Positions 42,427 through 51,477 of a stretch of DNA of 64,000 nucleotides are shown here, piece after piece. The translations under genes were made by a program, and so were the position numbers. The notes below the pieces were generated by a model. The model was not told where the DNA came from. It saw only the letters and a program-made list of their open reading frames with translations, and did not search any database. The DNA is from Microbacterium oleivorans NBRC 103075 (GTDB taxonomy: Bacteria; Actinomycetota; Actinomycetes; Actinomycetales; Microbacteriaceae), in NCBI RefSeq assembly GCF_001552475.1, contig NZ_BCRG01000013.1:49161-113160 (forward strand), in the 5' to 3' direction. Position 1 is the stretch's first letter. Each line of letters opens with the position of its first letter.

Positions 42427-42481
42427 TTCGGCACCGGTTCCGGGGGCGCGTATCGTCGCCCGACCGACCGCAGAGCGACAC

Positions 42482-42524
42482 AACGCGCCCCCGAAAGCCC
42501 ACCTCAGGGCTCCGGGGGCGCGTT
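42482..42524. terminator. bidirectional terminator with a competing upstream arm
   Basis: AACGCGCCCCCG plus AGCCC pairs with GGGCT plus CCGGGGGCGCGTT, a stem of about 17 bp with one bulge, between the convergent MFS and aminotransferase genes. A second copy of the right arm, CGGGGGCGCGT, lies upstream at 42441-42451 and could pair with the same left arm, giving two mutually exclusive hairpins. Confidence 0.8.
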
Positions 42525-42538
42525 CGTATACGGCGTGG

Positions 42539-43603
42539 TCAGGCCAGAACGGATGCTGCGACGGCTACGACGAGCTCGATCGACTCGTCCTCACCCACCG
42601 AGACCCGCACACCGTCGCCGGCGAACGGCCGGACCACGAGGTCGGCCGCCTCGAACGCCGCCGCGACCTCGAGCGATCGATCGCCCGCCGGCAGCCAGAC
42701 GAAGTTGCCCTGCGCGGTCGGGACGTCCCAGCCGATCTCCCGCAGCCGCGTGACGAGTCGGTCGCGGCGCTCCGCGACGACCGCGACGCGCTCGCGCAGC
42801 TCGTCCTCGGCGTCGAGGCTCGCGAGAGCTGCCGCCTCGGCCTGCGCCGTGACGGAGAGAGGGATGCCGGCACTCCGCGCCACGTCGAGGATGCGGGGGT
42901 GCCCGACGGCGTAGCCGATACGCAGTCCCGCGAGTCCGTAGGCCTTCGAGAAGGTGCGGAGGACGACCACGTTGTCGTGACCGGCGGCGATCACCCGCTC
43001 GCCGTTGACGGCGGAGGCATCCGTCACGAACTCGACGTAGGCCTCATCGAGGACGATCAGGACATCGGAGGGGATGGCCGCGACGAACGCGTCGAAGTCC
43101 GCCTGCGAGACGACGGCGCCCGTGGGGTTGTTCGGGGTGCAGACGAACACGGCCCGGGTACGCTCGGTGACGGCAGCGGCGAGCGCGGGCAGGTCGACGG
43201 CGGCGGCATCCGTCAACGGCACCATCACGGGGGTAGCGCCGGTGACGGTCACGATGCCCGGGTACGCCTCGAACGACCGCCACGGCAGAACGATCTCATC
43301 GCCGGTGGATGCTGCGGCCTGAGCGAGCTGGTACAGGATCGAGACCGAGCCGGCGGCGATGTGGATGCGGTCATCCGTCACCCCGAACCGATCGGCGAGC
43401 CGGGCACGCAGTCGGCCGGCGAGCGCGTCGGGGTAGCGGTTGAACGCGACCGCATCGCGCACAGCGGCGACGACGCCGGGGAGCGGATCGAACGGGTTCT
43501 CGTTGCTGGAGAGCTTGTACGCGGTGGCGCCGGCCTGCTTGCCCTGCTTGTACGAGGGGAGCGCGGCGATCTCGGGGCGAACCCGGACGGGGATGTCGGT
43601 CAC
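42539..43603 (-). CDS. hisC: histidinol-phosphate / aromatic aminotransferase
   Basis: 354 aa, PLP-dependent fold I. Blocks: KLSSNENPFDP, ICNxNNPTG-type VCTPNNPTGAVVS, DEAYVEF, and the PLP lysine in RTFSKAYGLAGLRIGYAVG near residue 218. It transfers an amino group to imidazole-acetol phosphate or phenylpyruvate. Since it stands outside a his operon it could be the paralogue often called Pat. A TAGACT -10 lies six bases before the GTG, so it is probably leaderless. Confidence 0.88.
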   Translation of the reverse strand: MTDIPVRVRPEIAALPSYKQGKQAGATAYKLSSNENPFDPLPGVVAAVRDAVAFNRYPDALAGRLRARLADRFGVTDDRIHIAAGSVSILYQLAQAAASTGDEIVLPWRSFEAYPGIVTVTGATPVMVPLTDAAAVDLPALAAAVTERTRAVFVCTPNNPTGAVVSQADFDAFVAAIPSDVLIVLDEAYVEFVTDASAVNGERVIAAGHDNVVVLRTFSKAYGLAGLRIGYAVGHPRILDVARSAGIPLSVTAQAEAAALASLDAEDELRERVAVVAERRDRLVTRLREIGWDVPTAQGNFVWLPAGDRSLEVAAAFEAADLVVRPFAGDGVRVSVGEDESIELVVAVAASVLA

Positions 43604-43609
43604 GCGATG

Positions 43610-43615
43610 AGTCTA
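43610..43615 (-). promoter_or_regulatory. -10 element of the leaderless hisC promoter
   Basis: TAGACT on the minus strand, followed by six bases and the GTG start. No Shine-Dalgarno is present in the 48-bp divergent spacer to the gene at 43652. Confidence 0.5.
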
Positions 43616-43651
43616 CGAGCGTGCGGTCGGACGGCGTGGAAGACTGCGAGC

Positions 43652-44044
43652 ATGCGCTTCTTCATCCGCGTCGTGATCAACGCGTTCGCGATCTGGGTTG
43701 TCACCCTCATCGAGCCGCTGCGCGTCGACGTCACCCCGTTCGCCCCGGGCGAGACGCTGCAGCTCGTCCTGTCGCTCCTGGCAGTCGCCGCGGTCTTCGC
43801 GATCGTGAACACCGTGATCGGCACGATCCTGAAGATCGTCGCCTTCCCGCTCTATATCCTGACGCTCGGACTCATCTCCCTCGTGATCAACGGGTTCCTG
43901 TTCTGGCTGACCGGCTGGTTCACCGCTTGGTGGGGCTGGGGCCTCACGGTCGAGTCGTTCTGGCTCGGCGTCGTCGCAGCGCTGATCATCTCGATCATCA
44001 ACTTCGTCTTCGGGATCATCCTGCGTCCGCAGACGAAGGCGTGA
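43652..44044 (+). CDS. phage-holin-family (DUF360-like) small membrane protein
   Basis: 130 aa with four membrane helices, matching the Mycobact_4_TM/phage_holin_4_2 group (ILKIVAFPLYILTLGLISLVINGFL-type second and third helices). The function of such chromosomal proteins is unknown. AAGACT lies six bases before the ATG. The last 29 bases overlap the end of the oppositely oriented hydrolase gene. Confidence 0.85.
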   Translation: MRFFIRVVINAFAIWVVTLIEPLRVDVTPFAPGETLQLVLSLLAVAAVFAIVNTVIGTILKIVAFPLYILTLGLISLVINGFLFWLTGWFTAWWGWGLTVESFWLGVVAALIISIINFVFGIILRPQTKA

Positions 44045-45308
44045 CGCCCTCCTCGGTGTCGTAGACGAACACCTCGACCGATTCCGCCCGGCTGATCTCG
44101 GCCAGGCGCTGCCGCACGGCATCCATCCGCGGATCCGATGAGTCGTCGAGCATCTCGGCGGTCTTCGTGTAGGCGTCCATCTGGTGGGAATCGATCCCCG
44201 GCCACGGACTGACGTTCCGCTCGACGACCATGCTCCCGGTCGCGCCGATGGAACCGTCGTGTCCTCCCGCGGCCAGGAGCGGCACGAGGTCATCGCTGTG
44301 GCGGAAGTCGATCTGGAGTGTGTCGGCTCCCACGTCCGCCTGCACCGGGTTTCCAAAACCGACCAGCATGGGCACCTCATACTCCTCCTCGAGTGCGAGG
44401 CGGCTCGCGATCATGGCTCCCTGTGAATGACCGCTGACCATGACGGAGTCGCCCGGCTTCGCGCCGGCCTTGTCGAGGGCGATGCGCGCGGACTCGTAAG
44501 ACGACGACGCGGCCCCGAGGTACAGCGGCACATTCGACGGCATGCCGAAAGCCCCGACGTCGCCCGTGGTCCGGGTTCCCGAGACGTAGAGCGCGAACCG
44601 ATGCTGACCGCCGGGCATCGTGTACCGCTCGACTCGGATGTCGCCGGGGCGCTCCGTGGACGGTTGACGCCGGGCGAGGGCAGCCATCGAATCGGGCGCC
44701 GTGCCCTTGCGGAACGCGATCAGCTCGACCGTCGGCGTCCTGGGCGTTCCCACGAGCCTGCTGCCGTCAGGGATCGCCCCCTTCCCTGCGGAGCGGATCA
44801 CGCGCGTCCCCGCGCCGTACAGACCTACCACCGACGCGCCCAGCGCGCCGAACAGAAGACTCGACCAGGTCAGCTCGTCACCCACCGTCGCGAACGGGTT
44901 CGGAGCCTCGGCGAATGCCTGATCCGCGAGCTCGGCGACTGCAGGAGAGGATGCCTCGAGTTGCCCGATCCGGCGGGTGAGGAGGACGGCGTCTCGGCGA
45001 TCACCCGCATCGCCCAGGGCAGCGGCCGCCTGCTGCGCCCGCAGTTCGACCAGCTCATACGCGGTCGCGGTGTCACGCAGGGCGCTCACCAGCATCCGTC
45101 CCCGCTCGCCCACCGTCGCGGCCGCCGTCACCGGATGCGCAGCCGTGCCCCCGATCAGGGTGATGCCGAGCAGCTGGTCGGCGTGGCTGAGCGTGGCGTG
45201 AAGCGTCTCCGCGCCGGCGACAGCCAGCTCAGCCTGCGCCGCCGCATGGCGGAGCGTCTCCGTGTCAACGGCGACGACCCGCCCGCTTCGGATCTCGAGG
45301 TCGCCCAT
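44016..45308 (-). CDS. alpha/beta hydrolase with N-terminal helical domain
   Basis: 430 aa. Residues 1-150 are helical and Ala-rich, resembling the WXG/LXG-type N-terminal part of type VII-exported proteins. A short hydrophobic helix (SLLFGALGASVVGLYGAG) follows. The C-terminal part is a lipase-like alpha/beta hydrolase with nucleophile SGHSQGAM and the late His in GIDSHQMDAY. It follows a WXG100-like gene with a 1-bp stop/start overlap. No immunity protein is evident. Type VII export and toxin or lipase activity are inferences. Confidence 0.75.
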   Translation of the reverse strand: MGDLEIRSGRVVAVDTETLRHAAAQAELAVAGAETLHATLSHADQLLGITLIGGTAAHPVTAAATVGERGRMLVSALRDTATAYELVELRAQQAAAALGDAGDRRDAVLLTRRIGQLEASSPAVAELADQAFAEAPNPFATVGDELTWSSLLFGALGASVVGLYGAGTRVIRSAGKGAIPDGSRLVGTPRTPTVELIAFRKGTAPDSMAALARRQPSTERPGDIRVERYTMPGGQHRFALYVSGTRTTGDVGAFGMPSNVPLYLGAASSSYESARIALDKAGAKPGDSVMVSGHSQGAMIASRLALEEEYEVPMLVGFGNPVQADVGADTLQIDFRHSDDLVPLLAAGGHDGSIGATGSMVVERNVSPWPGIDSHQMDAYTKTAEMLDDSSDPRMDAVRQRLAEISRAESVEVFVYDTEEGVTPSSADAG

Positions 45309-45601
45309 CAGCCGACCGCCTCCATCCAGTGCCGATCCTTCTGCGTCTGCTGGATCGCCCCCTCGATCGCCGACACGAGCTGGGCGAGCTCGTCATGCCA
45401 CGCGTCGACAGCGGCACGGAATGCATCGGCAGCCGTCGCCTCCCAGTCCACGACGTGCGCCAGTCGCCGGACCTCGTCGAGCAGGACGAGGGCCTGATCG
45501 TCGGCCTGTCGCAGCAGAGCGAGCGCCTCATCGAGGGTCGCGAGCCGCTCCTCGAGAGGGGCGCCCCACAGGTATCGGGACGGCGCGAGCACATCGGACA
45601 T
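45308..45601 (-). CDS. WXG100-like small helical protein
   Basis: 97 aa, two long helices separated by DWEATAADAFRAAV, which takes the place of the WxG turn (here WEA) of ESAT-6-like proteins. The ATG at 45601 is preceded by CACAGT exactly six bases away. Its stop overlaps the start of the hydrolase gene, as is typical for a WXG100 partner encoded just before its cargo. No type VII core genes (EccC and others) are in the window. Confidence 0.72.
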   Translation of the reverse strand: MSDVLAPSRYLWGAPLEERLATLDEALALLRQADDQALVLLDEVRRLAHVVDWEATAADAFRAAVDAWHDELAQLVSAIEGAIQQTQKDRHWMEAVG

Positions 45602-45714
45602 GCGTCGACTGTGAGCCGCGGCATCCGGTTCGACACAGCGCCGGGAACCGATGGTGGATGCCGCAGGACCGTCTCGCACTGTGCAGAAGGCGCTTGGATC
45701 AGCACAATGGAGTG

Positions 45715-46215
45715 GTGCCCGCGCCCGATGATGCTTTTCGCGTGGTTTTCGTGTGCACCGGGAACATCTGCCGCTCCCCGATGGCGGAGGTCGTGTTCCG
45801 GTGGTTCGCCGATCAGGCGGGACTCGGCGACCGCGTCGTCTCGACGAGCGCCGGCACGGGCGAGTGGCACGTCGGCGAGCGGGCGGACAGCCGCACCCTC
45901 GACGCTCTCGACCGACGCGGGTACGACGGGACCCGGCACCGGGCGCGACAGTTCTCCCGTGACGACTTCGACAGCAACGACCTCGTCATCGCCCTCGACC
46001 GATCACACGAGCGGATCCTGTCGGAGTGGGCGCGGAGCCCCGCAGACGTCGACAAGCTCGCGCTCCTGCTGAGCTTTGACTCGCGCGGCGACGGCGTCCT
46101 CGACGTGCCGGACCCCTACTACGGGGGACCCGCGATGTTCGACGAGGTGCTCGGTATGATCGAGAGCGCCAGCCGGGCTCTGTTCCGGCAGCTCGAACCC
46201 GCGCTTCGCCGGTGA
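45715..46215 (+). CDS. low-molecular-weight protein-tyrosine phosphatase
   Basis: 166 aa. The P-loop is CTGNICRS with Cys14 and Arg20, and the general-acid loop is DPYYGG. It dephosphorylates tyrosine on proteins or, in some species, arginine. The GTG at 45715 lies six bases after CACAAT, so a leaderless start is likely; another GTG one codon earlier is possible. Its stop overlaps an early GTG of purB. Confidence 0.92.
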   Translation: MPAPDDAFRVVFVCTGNICRSPMAEVVFRWFADQAGLGDRVVSTSAGTGEWHVGERADSRTLDALDRRGYDGTRHRARQFSRDDFDSNDLVIALDRSHERILSEWARSPADVDKLALLLSFDSRGDGVLDVPDPYYGGPAMFDEVLGMIESASRALFRQLEPALRR

Positions 46216-46241
46216 GCGCATCCCCCACCGAACGGAGTCGC

Positions 46242-47624
46242 GTGTCCTCCCTGCCCTCGATGTCGCTGAGCCCCCTCGACGGGCGCTACGCACCCGCTGT
46301 CGCCCCCCTCGCCGAGTACCTCTCCGAAGCGGGCCTCAACCGGGCTCGCGTCGAGGTGGAGGTCGAGTGGATCATCGCGCTCACCGACCGCGGCCTGTTC
46401 GGGTCGTCGGCGCTGACCGACGCGCAGAAGGAGTCGCTCCGCGACCTCTACCGCGACTTCGGCGCCGAGGAGATCGGCTGGCTCGCCGAGAAGGAAGCCG
46501 TCACCCGCCACGACGTGAAGGCGATCGAGTACCTCGTGCGCGACCGCCTCTCGTCGCTCGGACTCGGCGCCATCGCCGAGCTCACGCACTTCGCCTGCAC
46601 GAGCGAGGACATCAACTCCGCGTCGTACGCCCTCACGGTGCAGCGCGCCGTGGAGCGGGTCTGGCTGCCGAAGCTGCAGTCCGTGATCGCCTCGCTGACG
46701 GCTCTCGCCGAAGAGCACCGGGATGCCGTCATGCTGTCGCGCACGCACGGGCAGCCGGCGACGCCTTCGACGATGGGCAAGGAGCTCGCCGTCTTCGCAT
46801 GGCGCCTGCAGCGGGTGGCCGACCAGATCGCCGGCGGCGACTACCTCGCCAAGTTCTCGGGTGCGACGGGCACCTGGTCGGCGCACCTCGCCGCCGAGCC
46901 CGACGTCGACTGGCCCGCGCTGTCGCGCGAGTTCATCGAGGGTCTCGGCATCGGCTTCAACGAGCTGACGACGCAGATCGAGTCGCACGACTGGCAGGTA
47001 GAGCTGTACGACCGCGCACGTCACGCCGGCGGCATCCTCCACAACCTCGCGACGGACGTGTGGACCTACATCTCGATGGGCTTCTTCGCCCAGATCCCCG
47101 TCGCCGGTGCGACCGGATCGTCGACGATGCCGCACAAGATCAACCCGATCCGCTTCGAGAACGCCGAGGCGAACCTCGAGATCGCGAGCGGCCTGTTCGC
47201 CACGCTCGCCGCAACCCTTGTGACGTCGCGTCAGCAGCGCGACCTCACCGACTCCACGACGCAGCGGAACATCGGCGTCGCGTTCGGGCACTCGCTGCTC
47301 GCCCTCGACAACCTGCTGCGCGGCCTGACGGAGATCTCGCTCTCGCGCGACGTGCTGCTGGCGGACCTCGACGCGAACTGGGAGGTCCTCGCCGAGGCGA
47401 TCCAGACCGTCGTCCGTGCCGAGATCGTCGCGGGCCGCTCGCAGATCACCGATCCGTACGCGCTCCTGAAGGACCTCACGCGCGGCCGTCGGGTCGGCGC
47501 GCCCGAGCTCGCCGAGTTCGTGCAGGGTCTCGACATCGGGGATGCCGCGAAGCAGCGCCTGCTCGCGCTCACGCCCGCGGGCTACGCGGGACTCGCCGAC
47601 CGGCTGGTCGACCTGCTCGGCTGA
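46242..47624 (+). CDS. purB: adenylosuccinate lyase
   Basis: 460 aa. Converts SAICAR to AICAR and adenylosuccinate to AMP. Family blocks: SPLDGRYAP, THFACTSEDINSASYAL, SRTHGQPATPSTMGKE, TTQIESHDW and the catalytic flexible loop GSSTMPHKINPIRFENAEANL (recognised in its core SSTMPHKINP). GGAG five bases before the GTG at 46242 decides the start; an upstream GTG overlapping the phosphatase stop is possible. Confidence 0.95.
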   Translation: MSSLPSMSLSPLDGRYAPAVAPLAEYLSEAGLNRARVEVEVEWIIALTDRGLFGSSALTDAQKESLRDLYRDFGAEEIGWLAEKEAVTRHDVKAIEYLVRDRLSSLGLGAIAELTHFACTSEDINSASYALTVQRAVERVWLPKLQSVIASLTALAEEHRDAVMLSRTHGQPATPSTMGKELAVFAWRLQRVADQIAGGDYLAKFSGATGTWSAHLAAEPDVDWPALSREFIEGLGIGFNELTTQIESHDWQVELYDRARHAGGILHNLATDVWTYISMGFFAQIPVAGATGSSTMPHKINPIRFENAEANLEIASGLFATLAATLVTSRQQRDLTDSTTQRNIGVAFGHSLLALDNLLRGLTEISLSRDVLLADLDANWEVLAEAIQTVVRAEIVAGRSQITDPYALLKDLTRGRRVGAPELAEFVQGLDIGDAAKQRLLALTPAGYAGLADRLVDLLG

Positions 47625-47660
47625 GTCGGGCTGGGGCGCGGGTAGCGCGCGGCGCCGGGG

Positions 47661-48023
47661 TCAGTGCCCGGACGGGGGGGCGTGGCCGCGACCGGCGCCG
47701 CCCTCGCTCGCGTCGGACGGGGTCTCGTCCTCGGGGTCGAGCAGCAGGCCGCGATCGACGGGCCGGCTGGCCTTCACAGGGTCGACGGCGAGGAGCGACA
47801 GGGCCATGATCACGAGCGTCGCGATGAACGTGATCCCCGCGACGATGCCGGCGACGACCCAGGCGCGGAGGTGCTGATCGACGGTGCTTCCCGGACGCTG
47901 GTCCTGCAGGACGCCCATCGAGACGAGGGTGACGACACCGGCGAACACAGCCGCCAGCAACGCGAAGCCAAGCAGGTGGACGGGACGCATCAGGTCCCGA
48001 CGGGTGGGGTTCTTCTCGCTCAT
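47661..48023 (-). CDS. small membrane protein, two helices, unknown
   Basis: 120 aa. Helices at about 14-38 and 52-78; the tail is acidic, ending GHAPPSGH. The start overlaps the stop of the DUF308-like gene (ATGA), so the two are co-translated. No function recognised; present as a pair it may be part of a membrane complex. Confidence 0.68.
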   Translation of the reverse strand: MSEKNPTRRDLMRPVHLLGFALLAAVFAGVVTLVSMGVLQDQRPGSTVDQHLRAWVVAGIVAGITFIATLVIMALSLLAVDPVKASRPVDRGLLLDPEDETPSDASEGGAGRGHAPPSGH

Positions 48024-48676
48024 GAGTGGCCTCCAGCGGCATCCGTGTCAGCCGTCTCGACGGCAGCCGCCGCGTCGGGTCGGGGCGAGAACGCCGCGAT
48101 TCCCAGGTATACGGCGACGATCGCCGCGTAGCCGCCCAGCACACCGACGCCGATCGTGATGCCGGTCAGGGTGAAGGATCGCCGCGCCTGGTCGATGTAG
48201 TACTCGAGCAGGTAGTCGCGCGGAATGAAGGTCAGGGCGACCCCGAGGATGAGCGTGAGCGCCCCGACGAAGATCGCCTCGCGCGCGGCCGCATTGCCAC
48301 GGCTCCGTTCGCGGATACCGATGATCAACTCCGCGGAGCCGGTCACGAGGGCCCACACGAGGACCGTCGTGAAGAAGCCGTCGTCGGTGCGCAGCGCCGG
48401 GAAGCTCGCGATCATGCCCGCCACGAATGTGAGACTGCCGAGGAGCACCGCCTGCCAACGATCGCCGGCGGGGAAGACGAGCCACACCGACAGCAGGAGG
48501 ACGAGGGCGGTCGCGATGGCGAAGCCGCTGAAGACGGCCATGCCGACCTGCGCCGAGTGATCGACGGAGAACGTGATCATGATCGCCGCGAGCGCCGCGA
48601 AAAGGGCGCGACCCATCTGCAGGTGTCGCACCTCGAAGGTGCGGGGGGCAGCGTCAGACACAGGCGTGTTTCTCAC
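48020..48676 (-). CDS. polytopic membrane protein, DUF308/HdeD-like
   Basis: About 218 aa from the GTG at 48676 (or 213 aa from the GTG at 48661; neither has a clear Shine-Dalgarno). Six to seven membrane helices arranged as three pairs, with the GSAELIIGIRERSRG segment typical of HdeD-like proteins between them. HdeD of enterobacteria is linked to acid resistance; the role here is unknown. A longer frame upstream lacks homology. Confidence 0.7.
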   Translation of the reverse strand: MRNTPVSDAAPRTFEVRHLQMGRALFAALAAIMITFSVDHSAQVGMAVFSGFAIATALVLLLSVWLVFPAGDRWQAVLLGSLTFVAGMIASFPALRTDDGFFTTVLVWALVTGSAELIIGIRERSRGNAAAREAIFVGALTLILGVALTFIPRDYLLEYYIDQARRSFTLTGITIGVGVLGGYAAIVAVYLGIAAFSPRPDAAAAVETADTDAAGGHS

Positions 48677-48757
48677 AGACAGGAACGGGGATGCCCCCAG
48701 TTTAGGTCGTTCGCCTGATGCCGTCCTCCGCGGGCCGGGATGCGGTTGACTGGGTGC

Positions 48758-49900
48758 ATGTCCTCGCGTCGCCGCAGTGCCTCCTCGATCACCGGGGCGG
48801 GCATCGCCGCGGCCCTGCTCTTGAGCGGATGCTCGGCACCGGAGGAACCCGCCGCCGAGTCGCCGACCCCGTCGCGGACGCCCTCCGCGAGCCCGACCCC
48901 GCCGCCCACTCCCACACCGACGCAGACGCCGTCGCCTGCGCCGAAGACGCCGCGGACGGTCGCGAGCGGGCTCGAGGCGCCGTGGTCGATGTCCGTTCTC
49001 GGCGAGACCGTCTTCGTGAGCGAGCGCGACTCCGCCCGGATCCTCGAGGTGGCGCCCGACGGCGAGACCCGCGTCGTCGACACGGTGGACGACGTCGTGC
49101 ACAGCGACGAGGGCGGCCTGTTGGGGCTCGCGACCGACGGGGACGCTCTCTACGTCTACTCGACCGCCCGCAGCGGCAATCGAGTGGAGCGATACGTGAT
49201 CGCGGGCGAACCCGGCTCGTACCGACTCGGCGAGCCGACACCGGTGATCGACGGGATGCCGGCGGGCACCCATCACAACGGCGGTCGTATCGCGTTCGGA
49301 CCCGACCGCATGCTCTACATCGCGAACGGCGACACGAGCGACGAGCCCGCCTCGCAGAACCCGCGTTCGCTGGCGGGCAAAATCCTGCGGATCGCGCCCG
49401 ACGGCTCCATCCCGACCGACAACCCCGACCCGCAGTCGCCCGTCTACAGCCTCGGTCACCGCAACGTGCAGGGGTTCGCCTGGGCTGAGGACGGCACGAT
49501 GTTCGCGAGCGAGTTCGGTCGCAACTACCGCGACGAGCTCAATGTCATCGAACCGGGCGGCAACTACGGCTGGCCGTACGTCGAGGGCACCGGCGGCGAG
49601 GACGATGGTTTCATCGATCCCGTGCAGACCTGGTCGACGGATGCCGCCAGCCCAAGCGGCATCGCCATCGTGGACGACACGATCCTCATCGCAAACCTCC
49701 GCGGCCGAGTGCTGCGCGCGGTGCCGGTCGCCGATCCGTCGTCATCAACCGAGCTGTACGCCGGCGAGTACGGGCGACTCCGCGACGTCACGGTCGGCCC
49801 CGACGGCACGGTCTTCGTCCTCACGAACAACACCGACGGACGAGGATCGCCGCGCACGGGCGACGACCGGATCGTCAGTCTCGCGGTGCCGCAGCCCTGA
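48758..49900 (+). CDS. PQQ-dependent sugar dehydrogenase-like lipoprotein
   Basis: 380 aa. Lipoprotein signal with LSGC, a Pro/Thr/Ser-rich linker of about 45 residues, then a six-bladed propeller of the GSDH/sorbosone dehydrogenase family: ASGLEAPWSMSV, EGGLLGLA, THHNGGRIAFGPDRMLYIANGD (core), YSLGHRNVQGFAW and EFGRNYRDELNVIEPGGNYGWP. The conserved His of HHNGG is kept. PQQ dependence is assumed from the family, since many members do not oxidise sugars. Tail-to-tail overlap of 26 bp with the next gene. Confidence 0.87.
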   Translation: MSSRRRSASSITGAGIAAALLLSGCSAPEEPAAESPTPSRTPSASPTPPPTPTPTQTPSPAPKTPRTVASGLEAPWSMSVLGETVFVSERDSARILEVAPDGETRVVDTVDDVVHSDEGGLLGLATDGDALYVYSTARSGNRVERYVIAGEPGSYRLGEPTPVIDGMPAGTHHNGGRIAFGPDRMLYIANGDTSDEPASQNPRSLAGKILRIAPDGSIPTDNPDPQSPVYSLGHRNVQGFAWAEDGTMFASEFGRNYRDELNVIEPGGNYGWPYVEGTGGEDDGFIDPVQTWSTDAASPSGIAIVDDTILIANLRGRVLRAVPVADPSSSTELYAGEYGRLRDVTVGPDGTVFVLTNNTDGRGSPRTGDDRIVSLAVPQP

Positions 49901-50327
49901 CGAGTTCGCGGATGCGCTGCTCCACGGCATCCGTCATCTCGATCACCGCGAACGAGACGGGCCACATGGGGCCGTCGTCGAGCTGCGCGGTCTCGTCGAA
50001 GCTGACGGTGCCGTAGCGCGTCTTGAACTTGGATGCCGGCTGCCAGAAGACGACGACCTTGCCGTCCTTCGCATAGGCCGGGAAGCCGTAGAACGTCTTG
50101 GGGTTCAGATGCGGCGCCTCCTCGAGCACGATGACGTGCACCCGCTCGGCGATGATGCGGTCGGTGCCCTCGAGCGCCTCGATGGCGTCGAGGCAGGCCT
50201 GATTCTCCTTCTCGATCTTTGCGAGGCCCTTGAGGCCCTTCATCGCCTTGAGCTCGTCCGCGCGCTGCTTCATCGCAGCCTTCTCGGCGTCGCTGAATCC
50301 GGCGCCCTCGCTGGTCTTGCCTGCCAT
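49875..50327 (-). CDS. DUF1801/YdhG-like protein
   Basis: 150 aa. An N-terminal charged helix (about 1-55) precedes a YjbR/CyaY-like alpha-beta fold with ALEGTDRIIAERVHVIVLEEAPHL and the pattern FYGFPAYAKDGKVVVFWQ (core). Proteins of this family have no proven activity. GGAAGGA upstream of the ATG. It overlaps the end of the opposite sugar-dehydrogenase gene by 26 bp. Confidence 0.8.
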   Translation of the reverse strand: MAGKTSEGAGFSDAEKAAMKQRADELKAMKGLKGLAKIEKENQACLDAIEALEGTDRIIAERVHVIVLEEAPHLNPKTFYGFPAYAKDGKVVVFWQPASKFKTRYGTVSFDETAQLDDGPMWPVSFAVIEMTDAVEQRIRELVRAAAPRD

Positions 50328-50459
50328 GGTGTCGTTCCTTCCGGGGTTCTGTTGCCGATGTTGCCAGGTGCGGGGGTCCGGGGCGAGGGGCCCGCGCTAT
50401 TCCGGGGACGCGAAGTTTCGGGTGGCCCGGCTCGCCCAGCACGTGGCGTCCCCGGAGGA

Positions 50460-51452
50460 TCAGAGCGCGCGGTAACTGCGCCCGTGCGGATGCGTCAGCG
50501 CCACGGGCTCACCGTCGACCGCGAGGACGAAACGGTGCCGCTCCCCCGGCGGCACGATGCTCTCGAACTCGGGGAACACCCCGAGCCCCTCGTTCGAGAG
50601 CCAGACCCCATCCGTATCGGTCATCGTGCGGCGGAACCGGTCCCGGTCTTCGGGGCTCAGATAGGCGAGCACCGCCGTGTGGAACACGACGAGGGTCGCA
50701 TCGTCGGGGGCGGATGCCGCGGCATCCGCGATCAGGTCGTTGAGGTCACCGGCGCGGATCGGAGCCGGGTCGGATGCCGCCACCGCGACGGCGGCGCGGA
50801 GCCGGGCGCGCCGGTCGTCGTGCTCGGGCCACACGAGCGCGTCGAGCCACGCGAGCGTCTCGGGGTCGGCCGGATCGAGCGGGTTCAGGTCGATGCCGCC
50901 TCGCCAGACGACCTCGGGAAGGCCGGCGGGCGGCGCGGCGTTCTCGATGCGACAGTCGATCACGACGCCGGTCGGGGCGGCGGGGTCGAGCGAGGTGACG
51001 GTGCCGTCGTCGCCGGTGTACCGGTACGAATACCGGTCGGGGTAGAGGCAAAGACCTGCAGAGGCGCCGACTTCGAGGAGAGCGAGCGGTCCCGGTATGC
51101 GGGCCAGCTGCGGCAGGAGTACGGCGCAGCGCGCGGCCTCGTTCGTCTGCGTCGCGTGCGTGAGCGCGATGTCGCGGATGCGCGGCCACTGCGCGATCGC
51201 GTCACGACGGGCATCCGTCCACGGTGAGACGGGCACGCCGGCGACGCGCATCGCGGCGAAGACGAGGTTCGCCTGGCGCTTCGTGCGCGGGAGCTCGTCG
51301 ATCAGCGCGAGCATCTCGGCGTCGTCCGCGACCCCCAGCGCCCAGTTCTCGTACACGGCGGACGAGCCGGGAGCCTCGAGCGCGCCGAAGGTGCGGTAGT
51401 GCTCGGCGGTCGGCGAATCGGACGCGACGCCCCACGACGAAAGGTCTGTCAT
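50460..51452 (-). CDS. DUF2332 family protein
   Basis: 330 aa. The pattern FGALEAPGSSAVYENWALGVADD, TQTNEAARCAVLLPQLA and LLEVGASAGLCLYPDRY marks DUF2332; the last segment resembles the SAM-binding GxGxS loop of methyltransferases. Substrate unknown. TACGCT (complement of 51459-51464) lies six bases before the ATG, so transcription is probably leaderless. A palindromic element starts 26 bp upstream. Confidence 0.85.
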   Translation of the reverse strand: MTDLSSWGVASDSPTAEHYRTFGALEAPGSSAVYENWALGVADDAEMLALIDELPRTKRQANLVFAAMRVAGVPVSPWTDARRDAIAQWPRIRDIALTHATQTNEAARCAVLLPQLARIPGPLALLEVGASAGLCLYPDRYSYRYTGDDGTVTSLDPAAPTGVVIDCRIENAAPPAGLPEVVWRGGIDLNPLDPADPETLAWLDALVWPEHDDRRARLRAAVAVAASDPAPIRAGDLNDLIADAAASAPDDATLVVFHTAVLAYLSPEDRDRFRRTMTDTDGVWLSNEGLGVFPEFESIVPPGERHRFVLAVDGEPVALTHPHGRSYRAL

Positions 51453-51477
51453 GGGGTGAGCGTAGTGCGGCGCCGCA

